Positions 1 to 10,405 of a stretch of 64,000 nucleotides of DNA are shown here, in pieces. This DNA comes from Carex sylvatica. Taxonomy: Eukaryota; Streptophyta; Magnoliopsida; Poales; Cyperaceae. The DNA lies in assembly GCA_964058845.1 (NCBI GenBank), contig CAXKVR010000943.1:1-64000 (forward strand), given 5' to 3'. Every line of letters starts with the position of its first letter. The first letter of the stretch is position 1. The position numbers and the translations under genes are program-made. The notes beneath the pieces are model-generated. The model ran no database searches and was not told the DNA's origin. It saw only the letters and a program-made list of their open reading frames with translations.

Positions 1-1009
1 TTGAATGACAATAGGAAAGTAAAATAGTTCATAAAGTCTAAGAAACCCGCACCTGTGGTAGTAGGGAAGTCATTAGAACCATTAGTATGAAACATATATA
101 CATTATCCTTAAGTTAATACTTCACATTAATCATTCTTGAGTTCTTTGATTTTCCAATTAAGTAATTTAAAATTCATAGAGTCTAGGTTACGTGATTAAG
201 TTATTAAAAGGAAAATCATGAATTAAGGTTCAAAAGGTAAATACATATTCTAACTAAAAATAAATACTCATGAAAATCTCTAGCAGCGAATAAAGGCAAA
301 AGAAAGAAACCATTAAAATTCAAAAAGTCGAACAATCAAAGTATTAACAAAGGAGTTAGCCACTAAATCTTCTAACTGATACATGTAGGCAATAGATCAT
401 ATAAAATAGAAAAGAAAAAGGCTCACTCAATTTAGGAGTCTTATTTTATTAATTAAATGAATTGTTGAATAAAGAATACATATCAACTTTGGTTCAGATC
501 AGAAACAAATGAAGTTAATTGATAATGTTTAAATAGTTAACTAATGCCTATTCAATACTTATATATACGTGAGACCTAAATCGTTTAAATGAATTGTTAA
601 ATAAAGGAGTTATATTAAATTAGGTTGAGATAGTAAATGAAAGCTATAATATTTAAATGAATGATTAAAGTTCAAATAATTTTATAAGACTTCAAATTGG
701 TTGAGAAAGAATAAAAATAAATATCTATTGATATAAGGTAAGTGTCTAAGGAAATAATTTAACGGATATTGAAAATAAATTATCAAACAAGGAAAGTACT
801 ATTTGTAAAGGAACTAAGTTAACAGACAAGGAATTAGAATTCTATTTTGAAAATAAATCAACAAACAAGGAAAGTACTATTTGTGATGAATATAATTTCT
901 CATTATTTATTTATATCTGTATCGGTTATTATACTACAACCGATCCAGATAGTACATTAGGATGCCTTTCCGTGTACTTAGCCAAAAATTGAAAGTTTTC
1001 AAATCTAAC
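1..1009. other. AT-rich stretch without a recognisable gene
   Basis: I see no coding signal on either strand. There is a diverged direct repeat of about 40 bp (near 769-809 and 849-889, sharing AAGGAAAGTACTATTTGT). It may be part of the CACTA-type element that follows, but I did not find a CACTA-type terminal inverted repeat here. Confidence 0.5.
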
Positions 1010-1240
1010 TCAAACCGTGGCCTCTCTCTTCCCTCTTTTCCTCAAACCCTTAGCCTCCACCGTGCCTCTCTCTTCCTCTCCTCCTCAAACTCCTAGTCCA
1101 TCGGCTCATTGCTCCTATCTCTCCTCCTCCGTGACCTATTTCTCCTCCGTCAAGGCTTTCTCTTCCACTCCTCCCTCTCCGTCGGCTTGTTGGCTCCGCC
1201 TTCCTCTCCCTCTCAAACCCAGCCCTCTCTCTCAAACTCG
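1010..1240 (+). other. Putative 5' leader exon of the CACTA-type gene
   Basis: This is a C/T-rich stretch of the kind common in plant 5' leaders. It ends in a good splice donor (CTCG then GTAAGTCC at about 1241). The next convincing acceptor is TTGCTTCAG at about 1853, three bases before the ATG at 1856. I infer a leader exon and a roughly 610-bp leader intron; no transcript evidence is available. A 92-codon open frame over the same bases has a low-complexity Ser/Pro/Leu composition and is probably not protein-coding. Confidence 0.4.
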
Positions 1241-1560
1241 GGTAAGTCCCCTCTCCCTCTTCCTCTCTAAAATCAGTTTATTAGGAATTATTTAGAAATC
1301 GTTAGCAATTCGGATTAGAAATTATTGTTAATTCGGATTAGAAATTGTTGCTAATTTGATTTATTAGAAATTCAGATTATAAACTATTAAACCTTGTTGC
1401 TAATTAGAAATTATTGCTTATTAGAAATTGTTTATTAAAATTAGTACCAAGGCTTATTAGAAATTGTTAGCAATTCTCTTAATTGCTTATTAGAAATTAT
1501 TAAACCTTGTTTGTTAACCCTAGTTACTCAAGTATACTTGGTACCAAGGCATTGTGAGAA

Positions 1561-1710
1561 TTTTATTTGGTATTGCTCAAGTATTGGTACAAAAGCATTG
1601 CAAATTATATTGCTAATTTTATTTGGTATTGCTCAAGTATTGGTATAAAGGCATTGCAAATTATATTGCTAATTTTATTTGGTATTGCTCAAGTATTGGT
1701 AATTTTATTT
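1561..1710. repeat. Short tandem repeat, about 57-bp unit, nearly three copies
   Basis: The unit starts with TTTTATTTGGTATTGCTCAAG and recurs at about 1561, 1617 and 1675 inside the inferred leader intron. The third copy is truncated. Confidence 0.75.
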
Positions 1711-1855
1711 GGCATTGAGTTAACCCTAGTTGCTAATTCGGAATATTGTTAACCCTAGTTGCTTAATTGAGTTATAATCGGAATATTGGTAAACTTTTTT
1801 ACTCAAATATGCCTATTTAATTGTTGCCTTCATATATACTATTCTTGCTTCAGAT

Positions 1856-3136
1856 ATGGAAGGTGATAGTGAGATAGCCTCGGCTAAGAAACGAGGAAGA
1901 GGACCTAACAAAATTAAGGAGAAGTTTAACAAGAAAGGCAAAAAGCTGGAACTTGACAAATTTCACAGGCCAGTTGTTACTCGAGATACAACGAGTTTTG
2001 CAACAGAATTTGGGATATTGGTAAGAAGGAATGTTTCTCTAAAGTTCCAACGATGGAAAGATGTTCCATATGAGAACAAGCAAAAAATATGAGAAATAAT
2101 TAAGGTAAACAAATTTAGTACTAATTTCACAAGCTTTCATTTGATATTAACTAACTCTAATTTTTTATTTCTATTTGTTTGTAAGGTGGACTGGGGTATC
2201 AAAGACAATGAAGAAGTGGAGAAATATTATTATCAAAGAATGGCTACTTATCACCGAAAATGGCGAACCGAAATGACTAAAGTGTGGCGCGAGGGTAGGA
2301 CGCTTGATTTTGCTAAGCTCCAGATTGAAGAAAAAGATTGGGAAGAATTTTGCAAGTATCGAGAGATGGAGGAATTTGATGAATGTTTATTTCTATGGAC
2401 CACCTACCTTATCTCTAATTAATTAAGAATTTAAAATTTTTTATAATTAAGGCCAATTATTTCTTTGTTCAAATTGTAGGCTGCCAGCCAGATTGGGAAG
2501 GCGAATCAGGCCCACAACGAGTATCCACATTTCTTAGGATCCAGAGATTATAATGGTGATGGTTTTCAGAGTAGACTTAAAGATGCTATGCAGGCGATTG
2601 CAAATGAGAAAGCATCTAGTGATCCGTCTTTCCAAGAGTCAACTAGTACTGCATTGACACCAAAGGAGTTTGTTGATTTGTCGGTTGAGCATAGGCACAT
2701 CACATGGAAACTAGCAAGACAGAAACTCTCAAACGAGACCAAGGAATGCTTTTATCTAGAAAAATACGTACCGGTCATCAACAGAATTGTGAGGATTTAG
2801 ATATTGTCATTGATTGAAACCTCAACTTTAATTTATTATGTTATAACATGTATGTTGTCATTTTAGGAAGAACAAGAAGCGGGTTTTAAACAAGGCCAGT
2901 TGGCCATCGTACGATACGACAATGTTTTGGAAAAATCTCTGCCAAATTCGGAACATCCTGGGAGGGTGAGAGGAGTGGGAGGTCTGGTTCCAATGAAAAC
3001 AACATTCGGTAAGAGCTCGATAAGGAGGAGATGCACTTACTCGAGGTCCGAAGAAGAATTTGACGCGATAGTGGATCAAAGAGTCGAGGAGAGAGTAAGA
3101 GGAATAGAAAAGAGATTACGGCAGACAATGGGCTAA
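1856..3136 (+). pseudogene. CACTA (En/Spm) element protein with plant Transposase_24 domain, decayed
   Basis: The translated exons match the plant Ptta/En/Spm transposase domain (Transposase_24). The domain starts at FGILVRRNVSLKFQRWKDVP and runs through YYYQRMATYHRKWRTEM, YPHFLGSRDYN, LTPKEFVDLSVEHR and a C-terminal basic coiled region ending at the stop near 3136. Exons can be placed at 1856-2104, 2186-about 2385, 2480-2788 and 2867-3136, with GTAAAC, GTGAGG and AG borders. An in-frame TGA just before the first donor (codon at about 2089) and an unclear donor after EEFDE make it a pseudogene. The N-terminus is basic (KKRGRGPNK). Such proteins are encoded by CACTA DNA transposons; the Ulp1-like exons downstream on the same strand probably belong to the same element. 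Confidence 0.7.
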
Positions 3137-3835
3137 CAAGAAAAGACGTATAACCCAATAGTCGTTTAGAGCAGCTGCCAGTCAGTCAAATCATATGCAA
3201 ATCTTTCTGGGTTTACTGAGGTAATGCAAATTTAGATTTGAATCAGTAGGCCTATGCCTTAAATTCATATATATTCAAATTTTATTCGAGTAAATACATA
3301 TATTTATACATAAGGCAGAACTAAGCTACAAACTCTAGGCAAATGTGGGTGGGAATACTCTTGTAGTGGCCGTAGGGACAATTCATGTTTCAGTTGTACA
3401 AGGTGGAACAATTCACAGTAGGCCTATGCCGCCCGACCATGCAAGAGTAATGGTGGATGCTATTTAGGATGCAGATTTCTTAAACCTCCCCTTATTTGTG
3501 AAGCTCTTCCAATCTTCACTCCTCAGCTCTCACGCTCGATCTCTCTTTTTGAACTAGGTTGTTGGATTCCCTTCTTTTCTGTTAGTGGCAGAGAATGCCC
3601 TTTTATAGCCTTTCCAAATGACCTTTTCAGCTTTGGCCTTAATTGGGCCTCTATTGAGCCTCCGCCTTCTGCTCTGGAAAACTCCGATGCGACTCACATC
3701 AGAGTTCTTCTGATGCGGCTAGCGTCTGTAGTAGTGTGAGAGTGTGAAGCGACTCACGTCAAGGTTGATGCAACTCACGTGCAGAGTCTCAGAATGTCAG
3801 TTACTTCCTGATAGATCAAATAATAGATCAAATAT
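3137..3835. other. Spacer between Transposase_24 and Ulp1 exons
   Basis: No coding segment is recognised. The stretch is of mixed composition and has a short duplicated motif (AGTAGGCCTATGCC near 3246 and 3417). It may be intron or internal sequence of the CACTA-type element. Confidence 0.4.
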
Positions 3836-5105
3836 GGTGATATCAACAAGTTCAGATGAGGTATATTATTATTAAGTTCTTATACTTCTTAATTTGTATC
3901 TATATGATATAGTTATAGTTGATTATGGATTTTATTTCAATTTATTACGAAATTTTGCAGAAACCACGCAAAGAGGTATAAGTTCCTGGAGGTCGGAACG
4001 CAATGAGTCACATCAAGGCGTTTGATCATATCAATTTTGACAAGCTAGGACGAACATTCAAGCAGCTGCGTAATCGGTTTTCAGAGCTAGATGGCAGTCC
4101 ATTCAAAATTGATCCGCCACTTGACCTTTTCTGTTCAGTAGACTCCATATCTTTTTATGTAGATGATTATGCGGCCTTGCTTACACCATGGCAGTGGCTC
4201 ACTGTACCAGTCATTCAGATTTGGATGCTGTGAGTTAATATTCATAATAATGACAGAATTTAGTACTTTTAATTCAAAATTCACAAAATTGAGAACACCT
4301 GCATGCCTTTTTTTTTTAGGTATTGGCACAAATTCATCAAGGAAAAATTTCTCGATGAGCAGAGTGGTCTCATGGACCCCCAGCGAACGAATGCCACCAT
4401 GCTGAATGATGACCAAGGAAGTACACTTCAATACATAGGGGAAACACTCGAAGCAAATCAGGACAAGAGATTGATCTTCATACCTTACCATCAGATGTTA
4501 GTGTTATATATATATATATTCTAATTTTATTATATTTCTTTCAATTCATATAAATTATAGAATATGACATGCTATAAACCTAACATGCAGAAATCATTGG
4601 ATATTAGCCATGCTTATGCCAAGAGAAAGTGCATTGTACGTGTACGATTCCGATAAGAAGAGTAAAAAAATGCTAATAATCTCTGCTGCGGTCGAGGAGT
4701 AAGTGCATTTCTAAATTTTACGTTTGTTTAGAATGCTAATAATTTTTTTATTATTTTATCATTTTAAATATCTCTCATAAGTATTGATTGTTCAATGTGT
4801 TCATATTTCAACAGTGTCTTCGTCAGGGTAATGGGTACTTCTTTAACGATTCATAACAATTGCAAGGTAATAGTTTCTATTGAGATATGATTATAGGGAC
4901 CTAGATGCAAAAAATTATGAATATCTAAACATATAAGCTATTTGTATGCTCATTAACATACATTTCAATTTTTTCAAACTTGTTATATAGTGCCCACAAC
5001 AACCAGCCAGCTGGGAATGTGCATATTATGTCATGTTGCTCATGCAAGACTGTAGACGGCAGAAAAGTTCGCACACTGAGAGTTTTAGTTTCTATGGTTC
5101 GTCAG
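3836..5105 (+). pseudogene. Ulp1-like cysteine protease (C48 family) of the CACTA-type element, 3' truncated
   Basis: Successive exons give a Ulp1/SENP-type protease: about 3961-4228 (LGRTFKQLRNRF, then TPWQWLTVPVIQIWML), 4321-about 4495 (KRLIFIPYHQM), 4591-4697 (NHWILAMLMPRESALYVYDSD), about 4815-4866, and 4992-about 5070 (PQQPASWECAYYVM). The expected catalytic set is visible: His in NHW, Asp in YDSD, Gln in QQP and the Cys nucleophile in WEC. C48 proteases cleave ubiquitin-like modifiers such as SUMO from proteins, and several plant CACTA and MULE elements carry them. The reading frame stops shortly after the Cys motif, where LTR-like sequence begins, so the C-terminus is lost. The upstream part of the first long exon has stops in the other frames; I take the frame beginning near 4003 as coding. 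Confidence 0.65.
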
Positions 5106-7840
5106 GTTAGCTGATGGTGTGGGGCGATGTGACGATGTGACGCATCAGATTTCTCTTCTCTCTCTCCCTGCTTTCCTCCTGGTTCACCCTTGCGGCGTAC
5201 TTACGTTCATGATCGGTTCGTCGGGGCTTTATTATTTTCAATTATGTGGACGTTTAACTCTCGATGGGCGCAACCCCCACCATTAATTACATCAGAAAGA
5301 CCTTTCGAGTCAAGCTGAACACCTCGTTCATTTTAGGATTTGTGCCTATTGGTTGTGAACTGAGTAATGAGGCTTTAAAAGGGGGCTCATGTAAGGTTCA
5401 TTTGGTCGTTTGGTAATTTCTTGACTGATTTGGACATGATCTGGACATTTTATCTTGATCCTATGTGAACATGCATGTGTATTTAATATTTTCAGTATAT
5501 AAGAATATGCAAGGAAGTATCGTTTGTATAATTTAAATTTGAGAAATACATATTCAAATAATCATTCCTATAAAAATATGTCGAGAGAGGGGTATTTTGG
5601 TCATTTTAGATTATAATGGAATTTTAAACATGTTCAATTATTACTTAGGATCATAGAGAATTGAATTTGGATTCATTTGGAACTGGTTTGAGTCGATTTG
5701 GACTTGAAACGAAGAAGTTATGGCCAAAAAGAACTGAAAGGACTTGTTTGTGAAGTTTTTATACTCCCGGGGACCTATTTGTAAATTTTCAGGGACCTGA
5801 TGTTGTAATTTGGATTTTTATAGGGTATGGAATGAAAATTGGGCTCTCAGGGGCATGTTTATAAAGATTTTATGCTGCCAGGGGCCTTTATGTAAATTTC
5901 CAGGGGTCTCTCTGCATATTTTCTTTAATCAGAGGGGTTTATATGAAAAAGGTATCTTTTTGATCATATATGGGCTTTAAGATTAGTCCCTGAATATATT
6001 TTAAAACATGTCAGACTTTGGAAATATGCAGGGAGGTCCCTGAATTTCAGAAAATCATGTCTTTGAGCATATCCACTTGATTTTAAAAAGCAATATCATC
6101 AAAACTTCATAGGACAAAGAATGTAAATAGTATATGACAGCATAACTGTTATATATTTACATTTCAGTCCTCAGTTTCTCGCTATTTATAAATATACCCT
6201 CCAAAATGATGAAATTAGCCATTTTAAAGGGCATAACTTCAACATTTCTTTAGATTTACTTGCATCTAGGCTCTCTCAAGTGGACTTAGGGTTGAGAACT
6301 GCAAAGGATGCCAGCTGGCTCACTTTAAACAACCCTTGTGTGTTTATCTTTTGATTAAATCACTTTATTTCCTATTTTTAACCATTTTTGTAAATAAAAC
6401 ATAGGTTTAAATGAGCAAGGATGCCAACTGGCTCACTACACTCATTCTTGCCTACAATTAATTTATAAAATGGTTTAGGGAAGGCAGAAAAGAAAAGAAA
6501 AATATAAAATATGCATAAAAATGTGATTTTTATGAAAGGTTTATACTAAAACAATGGACTTTTGGTTTGTTAATGTTAATATATATTTATATACATATTT
6601 AAATGATTTTAGAAAGAAATATCAAATCAGAACAGTAAAAGAGCAAGAAAATGCAATAAAAAGAACCAAATATCAAGGAAAACAATTTTATTTCTCAAAT
6701 TCAGTACATATAACTATTTCTTTATTTCATTTCTTCTTATTTTTGCCAATCTTTGTAATGGATCTCTCTCTAGGAGTTTAGGTTAATACATGAACTTATT
6801 TAATTATATTTATTCGGTTATATTATTTTTATTATGATTGTTTGATTTAATGGTGATTTCTGTGAATTATTCTTTATGATTTCGTTATACTTGCAATTAT
6901 AAGTATTATGTTAGGTTTAATGAATTAAAGTAGTTAGAAATCTTGCTATGTCCTGTTTTTACACTTTAATCATTAAACTCTAGCATAGGTCGAGTTAAGG
7001 AGAGTATCAATCAAATCATAAAGATATAGGATATCTTATTAACACTGGTATATAAATCGAATCTCTAGAAATTAGAGTTAGGGTTTGGTGAAGTGGGTAT
7101 TGCTGAAGTCAAACCCCTAGTTTGGACACCTTAGAACAAATATTGTGAAATACTTTGAATTATGTGTATTAAAAATCCCGATTAGGTGAGTGACAGCCCT
7201 AACAATGGAGGAACATTAATCCGTTCATCCAAAGTATTTTTATCAATATTTGTTCCAAAGGCTAACACAAATCATAAATCAATTTTAAGTTTCTTGGAAT
7301 ATTAATGTTTGTCTTGAATTATGTGTATTAAATATCCCTTTAGGGTTTGTAAAAACCCTAGAATTTGAGGCAAATTAATCTGTTCACCCAAGATATAACA
7401 TCAATATTCCAAGAATGAATTAGGTTAGAAATCTCATTAAAATTAAACATGAATATAAACAAACCGAATAGATTGAATTAGCAAGAAATTGTAGATCGAA
7501 TACCCCTAGATCTTCTTAACTTGAAAGCAAACCAATCTTTACTTTCTTTATTTACATCTATTGTTTACAATTCATTATTCTCGGGTATTGAACCCAACTT
7601 ATGATTACTTAAACAAACCCCCCCCCCCTCATTCTATTTTATTGCACTCTTTTTATTATTTTCTGAAATTAATTAATAAAGTCTAAACCTAGTATCTAAA
7701 CTTACTCTCAGAGGATCGATACCCGATAATATACTACACGGTAGGATTGTACACTTGCAATCTAAACTGAAAGTGTATTTAAGGTTAAAAGGTACGGCTT
7801 GCTGTACTGAAACTTTGTACTATACATTTTTGGTGCAACA
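5106..7840 (+). mobile_element. LTR-like non-coding region upstream of an Athila-type primer site (LTR A)
   Basis: No genes are seen. The 3' part (about 7580-7840) is the tail of an LTR. It contains GGATCGATACCCGATA and AAGGTACGGCTTGCTGTACTG, which recur before the primer site near 10 kb and, inverted, near 20.9, 47.8 and 61 kb. The LTR ends at CAACA (7840), six bases before the primer-binding site. I cannot fix the 5' border; a break at about 5106, right after the truncated protease, is possible but would make the LTR unusually long. A poly-C run lies at 7617-7628. Confidence 0.5.
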
Positions 7841-7846
7841 TATTTT

Positions 7847-7864
7847 TGACGCCGTTGCCAGGGA
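7847..7864 (+). promoter_or_regulatory. Primer-binding site, tRNA-Asp type, degenerate (element A)
   Basis: TGACGCCGTTGCCAGGGA differs at two positions from the complement of the plant tRNA-Asp 3' end, which is the usual Athila-type primer. It lies six bases after the LTR end, the same spacing as at 10061. Confidence 0.75.
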
Positions 7865-7932
7865 GTATCGGTTAAATACTAAGTTTTTACTTTTTGGTTG
7901 GAAACTAATCTTGATTCTTTTTGAAGCATTCT

Positions 7933-8369
7933 ATGAGCACCGGAAGAACTCTTTTTCCCACAATTGTAGAAGAAGAAGAAAAACATCTAAGCATGGAAAA
8001 CCAATCCAACCACGGCGAACCATCCGTCCATGACGAACAATCACAACATGGAAGCAATAACACCCGTGTATGAGGATTATCTCCACCTCGTAATAGGCAC
8101 AACAACAACAATGGAAATGGCCGTAACCATCAATAAGGCCACCACTTTGGCTTCATTTCTCATGGCCAAGATCCACGAGACATTAAGCCCTCGCTCATCC
8201 ACCTACTTGACCAAAGTCAATTCGGGGGAGCACTAAATAAAGATCCACATGCCCACTTGGCAGTTTTTGAAGAGCATTGCGGCACTTTCGCTAGAGAAGG
8301 AGACGAGCTAGACAACCTCAAACTCAAATGCTTCCACTTATCCCTTCGAGATAATGCAAGAACATGGCT
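7933..8369 (+). pseudogene. Athila-type gag, N-terminal part (element A), interrupted
   Basis: Reading from ATG at 7933 in one frame gives an Asn/Gln-rich leader and then the Ty3/gypsy Gag core: SLIHLLDQSQFGG, DPHAHLAVFEEHCGTF, LKLKCFHLSLRDNARTWL. Gag forms the virus-like particle in the cytoplasm. Two in-frame stops (TGA where CGA, and TAA where CAA, would be expected) disable it. The frame ends at TGG CT, where sequence starting TGATATCTCG takes over. The last 109 bases recur at 10297-10405, where gag continues, so this is probably the N-terminus of the same gag split by an insertion. Confidence 0.7.
8261..8369 (+). repeat. 109-bp direct repeat, copy 1 (partner 10297-10405)
   Basis: CAGTTTTTGAAGAGCATTGC through AAGAACATGGCT is present at both places with a single difference that I can see (CCTCAAAC versus CTTCAAAC). 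The two copies flank the LTR B plus leader block. Confidence 0.9.
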
Positions 8370-10054
8370 GATATCTCGTAAACATATCTACTTTCCGACC
8401 TATATTTTGTACCAAAACATGTGTTTAGAATCATTAAATCAGTCATATTGCATTGAATATCTATAGAATATGGTACTGCTGCAAGTTTGTTCTTACTTTG
8501 CAGAAATCAGATGAAATCGAGAAGAAATCTGGATTTGAGAAGTTCTGATACGGGTCTTACAACATCTTGTGCGGGTCTTACAACATCTTGTACGGGTCGT
8601 AAAATATCTTGTACGGGTCTTACAATATCTTGTACGGGTTGTACAACATCTTGTCCGGGTCTTACAACATCTTGTCCGGGTCTTATCAGCCTCGACCAGA
8701 CCAGAACAATGCTGAAATTTCAGCATCCGAACTTAAAACAGTCATAGATTTTGACTCGTAGCTCCGTTTTGAGTGTATGACCACTTTTCGGAAAGCTTGC
8801 AAGAAGATCTACAATCTGACATTTTTGGAAATTCTGTACGGTCCGTGTCAATTTTGATACGGGTCGTGTCAGACAAATCCAGAAAGAAATCTGGAGTTCT
8901 GGAAAGAAATCTGAAGGAAGAAAAGTCGGCCAAAGTCTATATAAACGGGATTTCTTGCACCATAAGGGCATTCTGGAGCAGAGAGACAATTCTAGGGTTA
9001 GAGATTGACGGCTATTGCTTAGAGACGAAGTTGAGAAGCAAAAGACGCGAGTTTTTGTTGTGGATCTTCTTTGTACTTTGGGTTTTAGAATGAATTATTA
9101 TTCCTTTATCTTTGTTATCTGTTTTAGTACTATGTTTGAGTAGTTTTATTTGTTTCTAGGGTTAAGATGTAATCGAATGTTTTGTTTTGCATCTAGTTAT
9201 TGGATTTTTACGTTGAAATTTGTGTTTACTTGATTGTGATTGATTTTAATTGCTTAGTTTGAATTGCTTGATTATTATTTGGTTTGACCACTAGATGAGG
9301 CCACATCTATAAGGTACTGTGTCCAATTTGATCTTTCAACCAGACTAAGTACATGAGGTAGGATTAGTGATTCGACAGGGGAAACCAACTAGTACCCGAA
9401 AGGTGAACATTTCCTTTTATCGACAGATAAGAGGTTACCTTTAGTATTCCAAACAAGTAACTTGGTAACTCGAACCAATATACGACAGTTGAGGTTTAGA
9501 GCCCAAAGAGGGTAGATATTGCAGATTCCATACCAAGTTAATAAACCAACATACGACAGTTGAGGTTTAGAAACATTAGGTCTGGTCAGTTGAACCTTAC
9601 ACAAAGGAACCACGTAAAGAAACAGTGACTGGTGCATTAACTCGAAGTCCACACGACCCGTGTACGACAGTACACGACTCGTGTAAGCTGATACGACCCG
9701 TGTAAGAAACTACACGGTCCGTGTCAGGGACTAAGAGACAGAACTGAGATAAGTCTGAAACCCTGAAAATGTCTTTTATATTGATTTAAACCAAGTTTAT
9801 TTACTGTCTTTCATTTAATTACTGTTATTGAACTGATTAGGAATTAAATACCAAAAACCAACCATTTCTTACTTCTAGTCTTTAATTGATTTAAGTAGAG
9901 TCCGGTTTAGATTTGAACCGTCCGTGTGATTGATACCGGACGATATACTACTCGATAGGACTGTGCACTTGTAGTCTGAACCGAAGGTGTATTAAAGGTT
10001 AAAAGGTACAGCTTGCTGTACTGAAACTTTGTACCATACGCTTTTGTGTGAACA
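8369..10054 (+). mobile_element. Athila-type LTR (LTR B)
   Basis: The candidate LTR runs from TGATATCTCG to GTGTGAACA, with TG...CA ends, and is followed six bases later by a perfect tRNA-Asp primer site. It contains a 23-bp tandem array (8551-8692), a block around 8757-8815 with TAGCTCCGTTTTGAGTG and TTTTCGGAAAGCTTGCAAG, and palindromic CACGACCCGTGTA-type motifs at 9650-9730. The 3' tail matches LTR A. No matching downstream LTR was found. The 5' border is inferred from where the gag homology breaks. Confidence 0.6.
8551..8692 (+). repeat. Tandem array inside LTR B, unit about 21-23 bp
   Basis: About seven imperfect copies of a unit like CGGGTCTTACAACATCTTGT, with variants GTCGTAAAATATC and GTTGTACAACATC. 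Translations in either strand are meaningless Thr/Ser/Cys or Arg/Thr repeats. Confidence 0.9.
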
Positions 10055-10060
10055 AGTTTT

Positions 10061-10078
10061 TGGCGCCGTTGCCGGGGA
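10061..10078 (+). promoter_or_regulatory. Primer-binding site, perfect tRNA-Asp type (element B)
   Basis: TGGCGCCGTTGCCGGGGA is the exact complement of the 3' end of plant tRNA-Asp (including CCA). It primes reverse transcription in Athila-type Ty3/gypsy elements and lies just after the LTR B end. Confidence 0.9.
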
Positions 10079-10296
10079 CGGCATCATTTATTTTCTGGAA
10101 TTTTGCTTAATTTAGTTAATCTAGATTTTAATCTTTATCTTTTCTGTTCTTATTTTATCTCTCTCAGGAACAAGCTGGAATTCATACTACCTCCAAAGGG
10201 CGATTACCATCTAAGGAGTAGGGGCCCAGTACTTGACACGGACCGCACAACTTCTGATACGGTCCGTGTAACCCCTCCAGACCCATCTTTATCTCA

Positions 10297-10405
10297 GTTT
10301 TTGAAGAGCATTGCGGCACTTTCGCTAGAGAAGGAGACGAGCTAGACAACTTCAAACTCAAATGCTTCCACTTATCCCTTCGAGATAATGCAAGAACATG
10401 GCTAA
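10297..10405 (+). repeat. 109-bp direct repeat, copy 2 (partner 8261-8369)
   Basis: This is the same stretch of gag as at 8261-8369. Before it lies non-gag leader sequence (10079-10296); after it gag continues (LRIVNRDN). The copies are almost identical, so the duplication is young relative to other divergence here. Confidence 0.9.

Noticed and set aside
5106..5110. TGATG at 5106 as the start of LTR A
   Set aside because: Plausible because the protease frame ends there, but no matching LTR start or target duplication supports it; I left the border open.
8551..8692. Regular short repeats that could suggest a CRISPR-like array
   Set aside because: The units are contiguous and diverged, with no unique spacers, and lie in a plant LTR.
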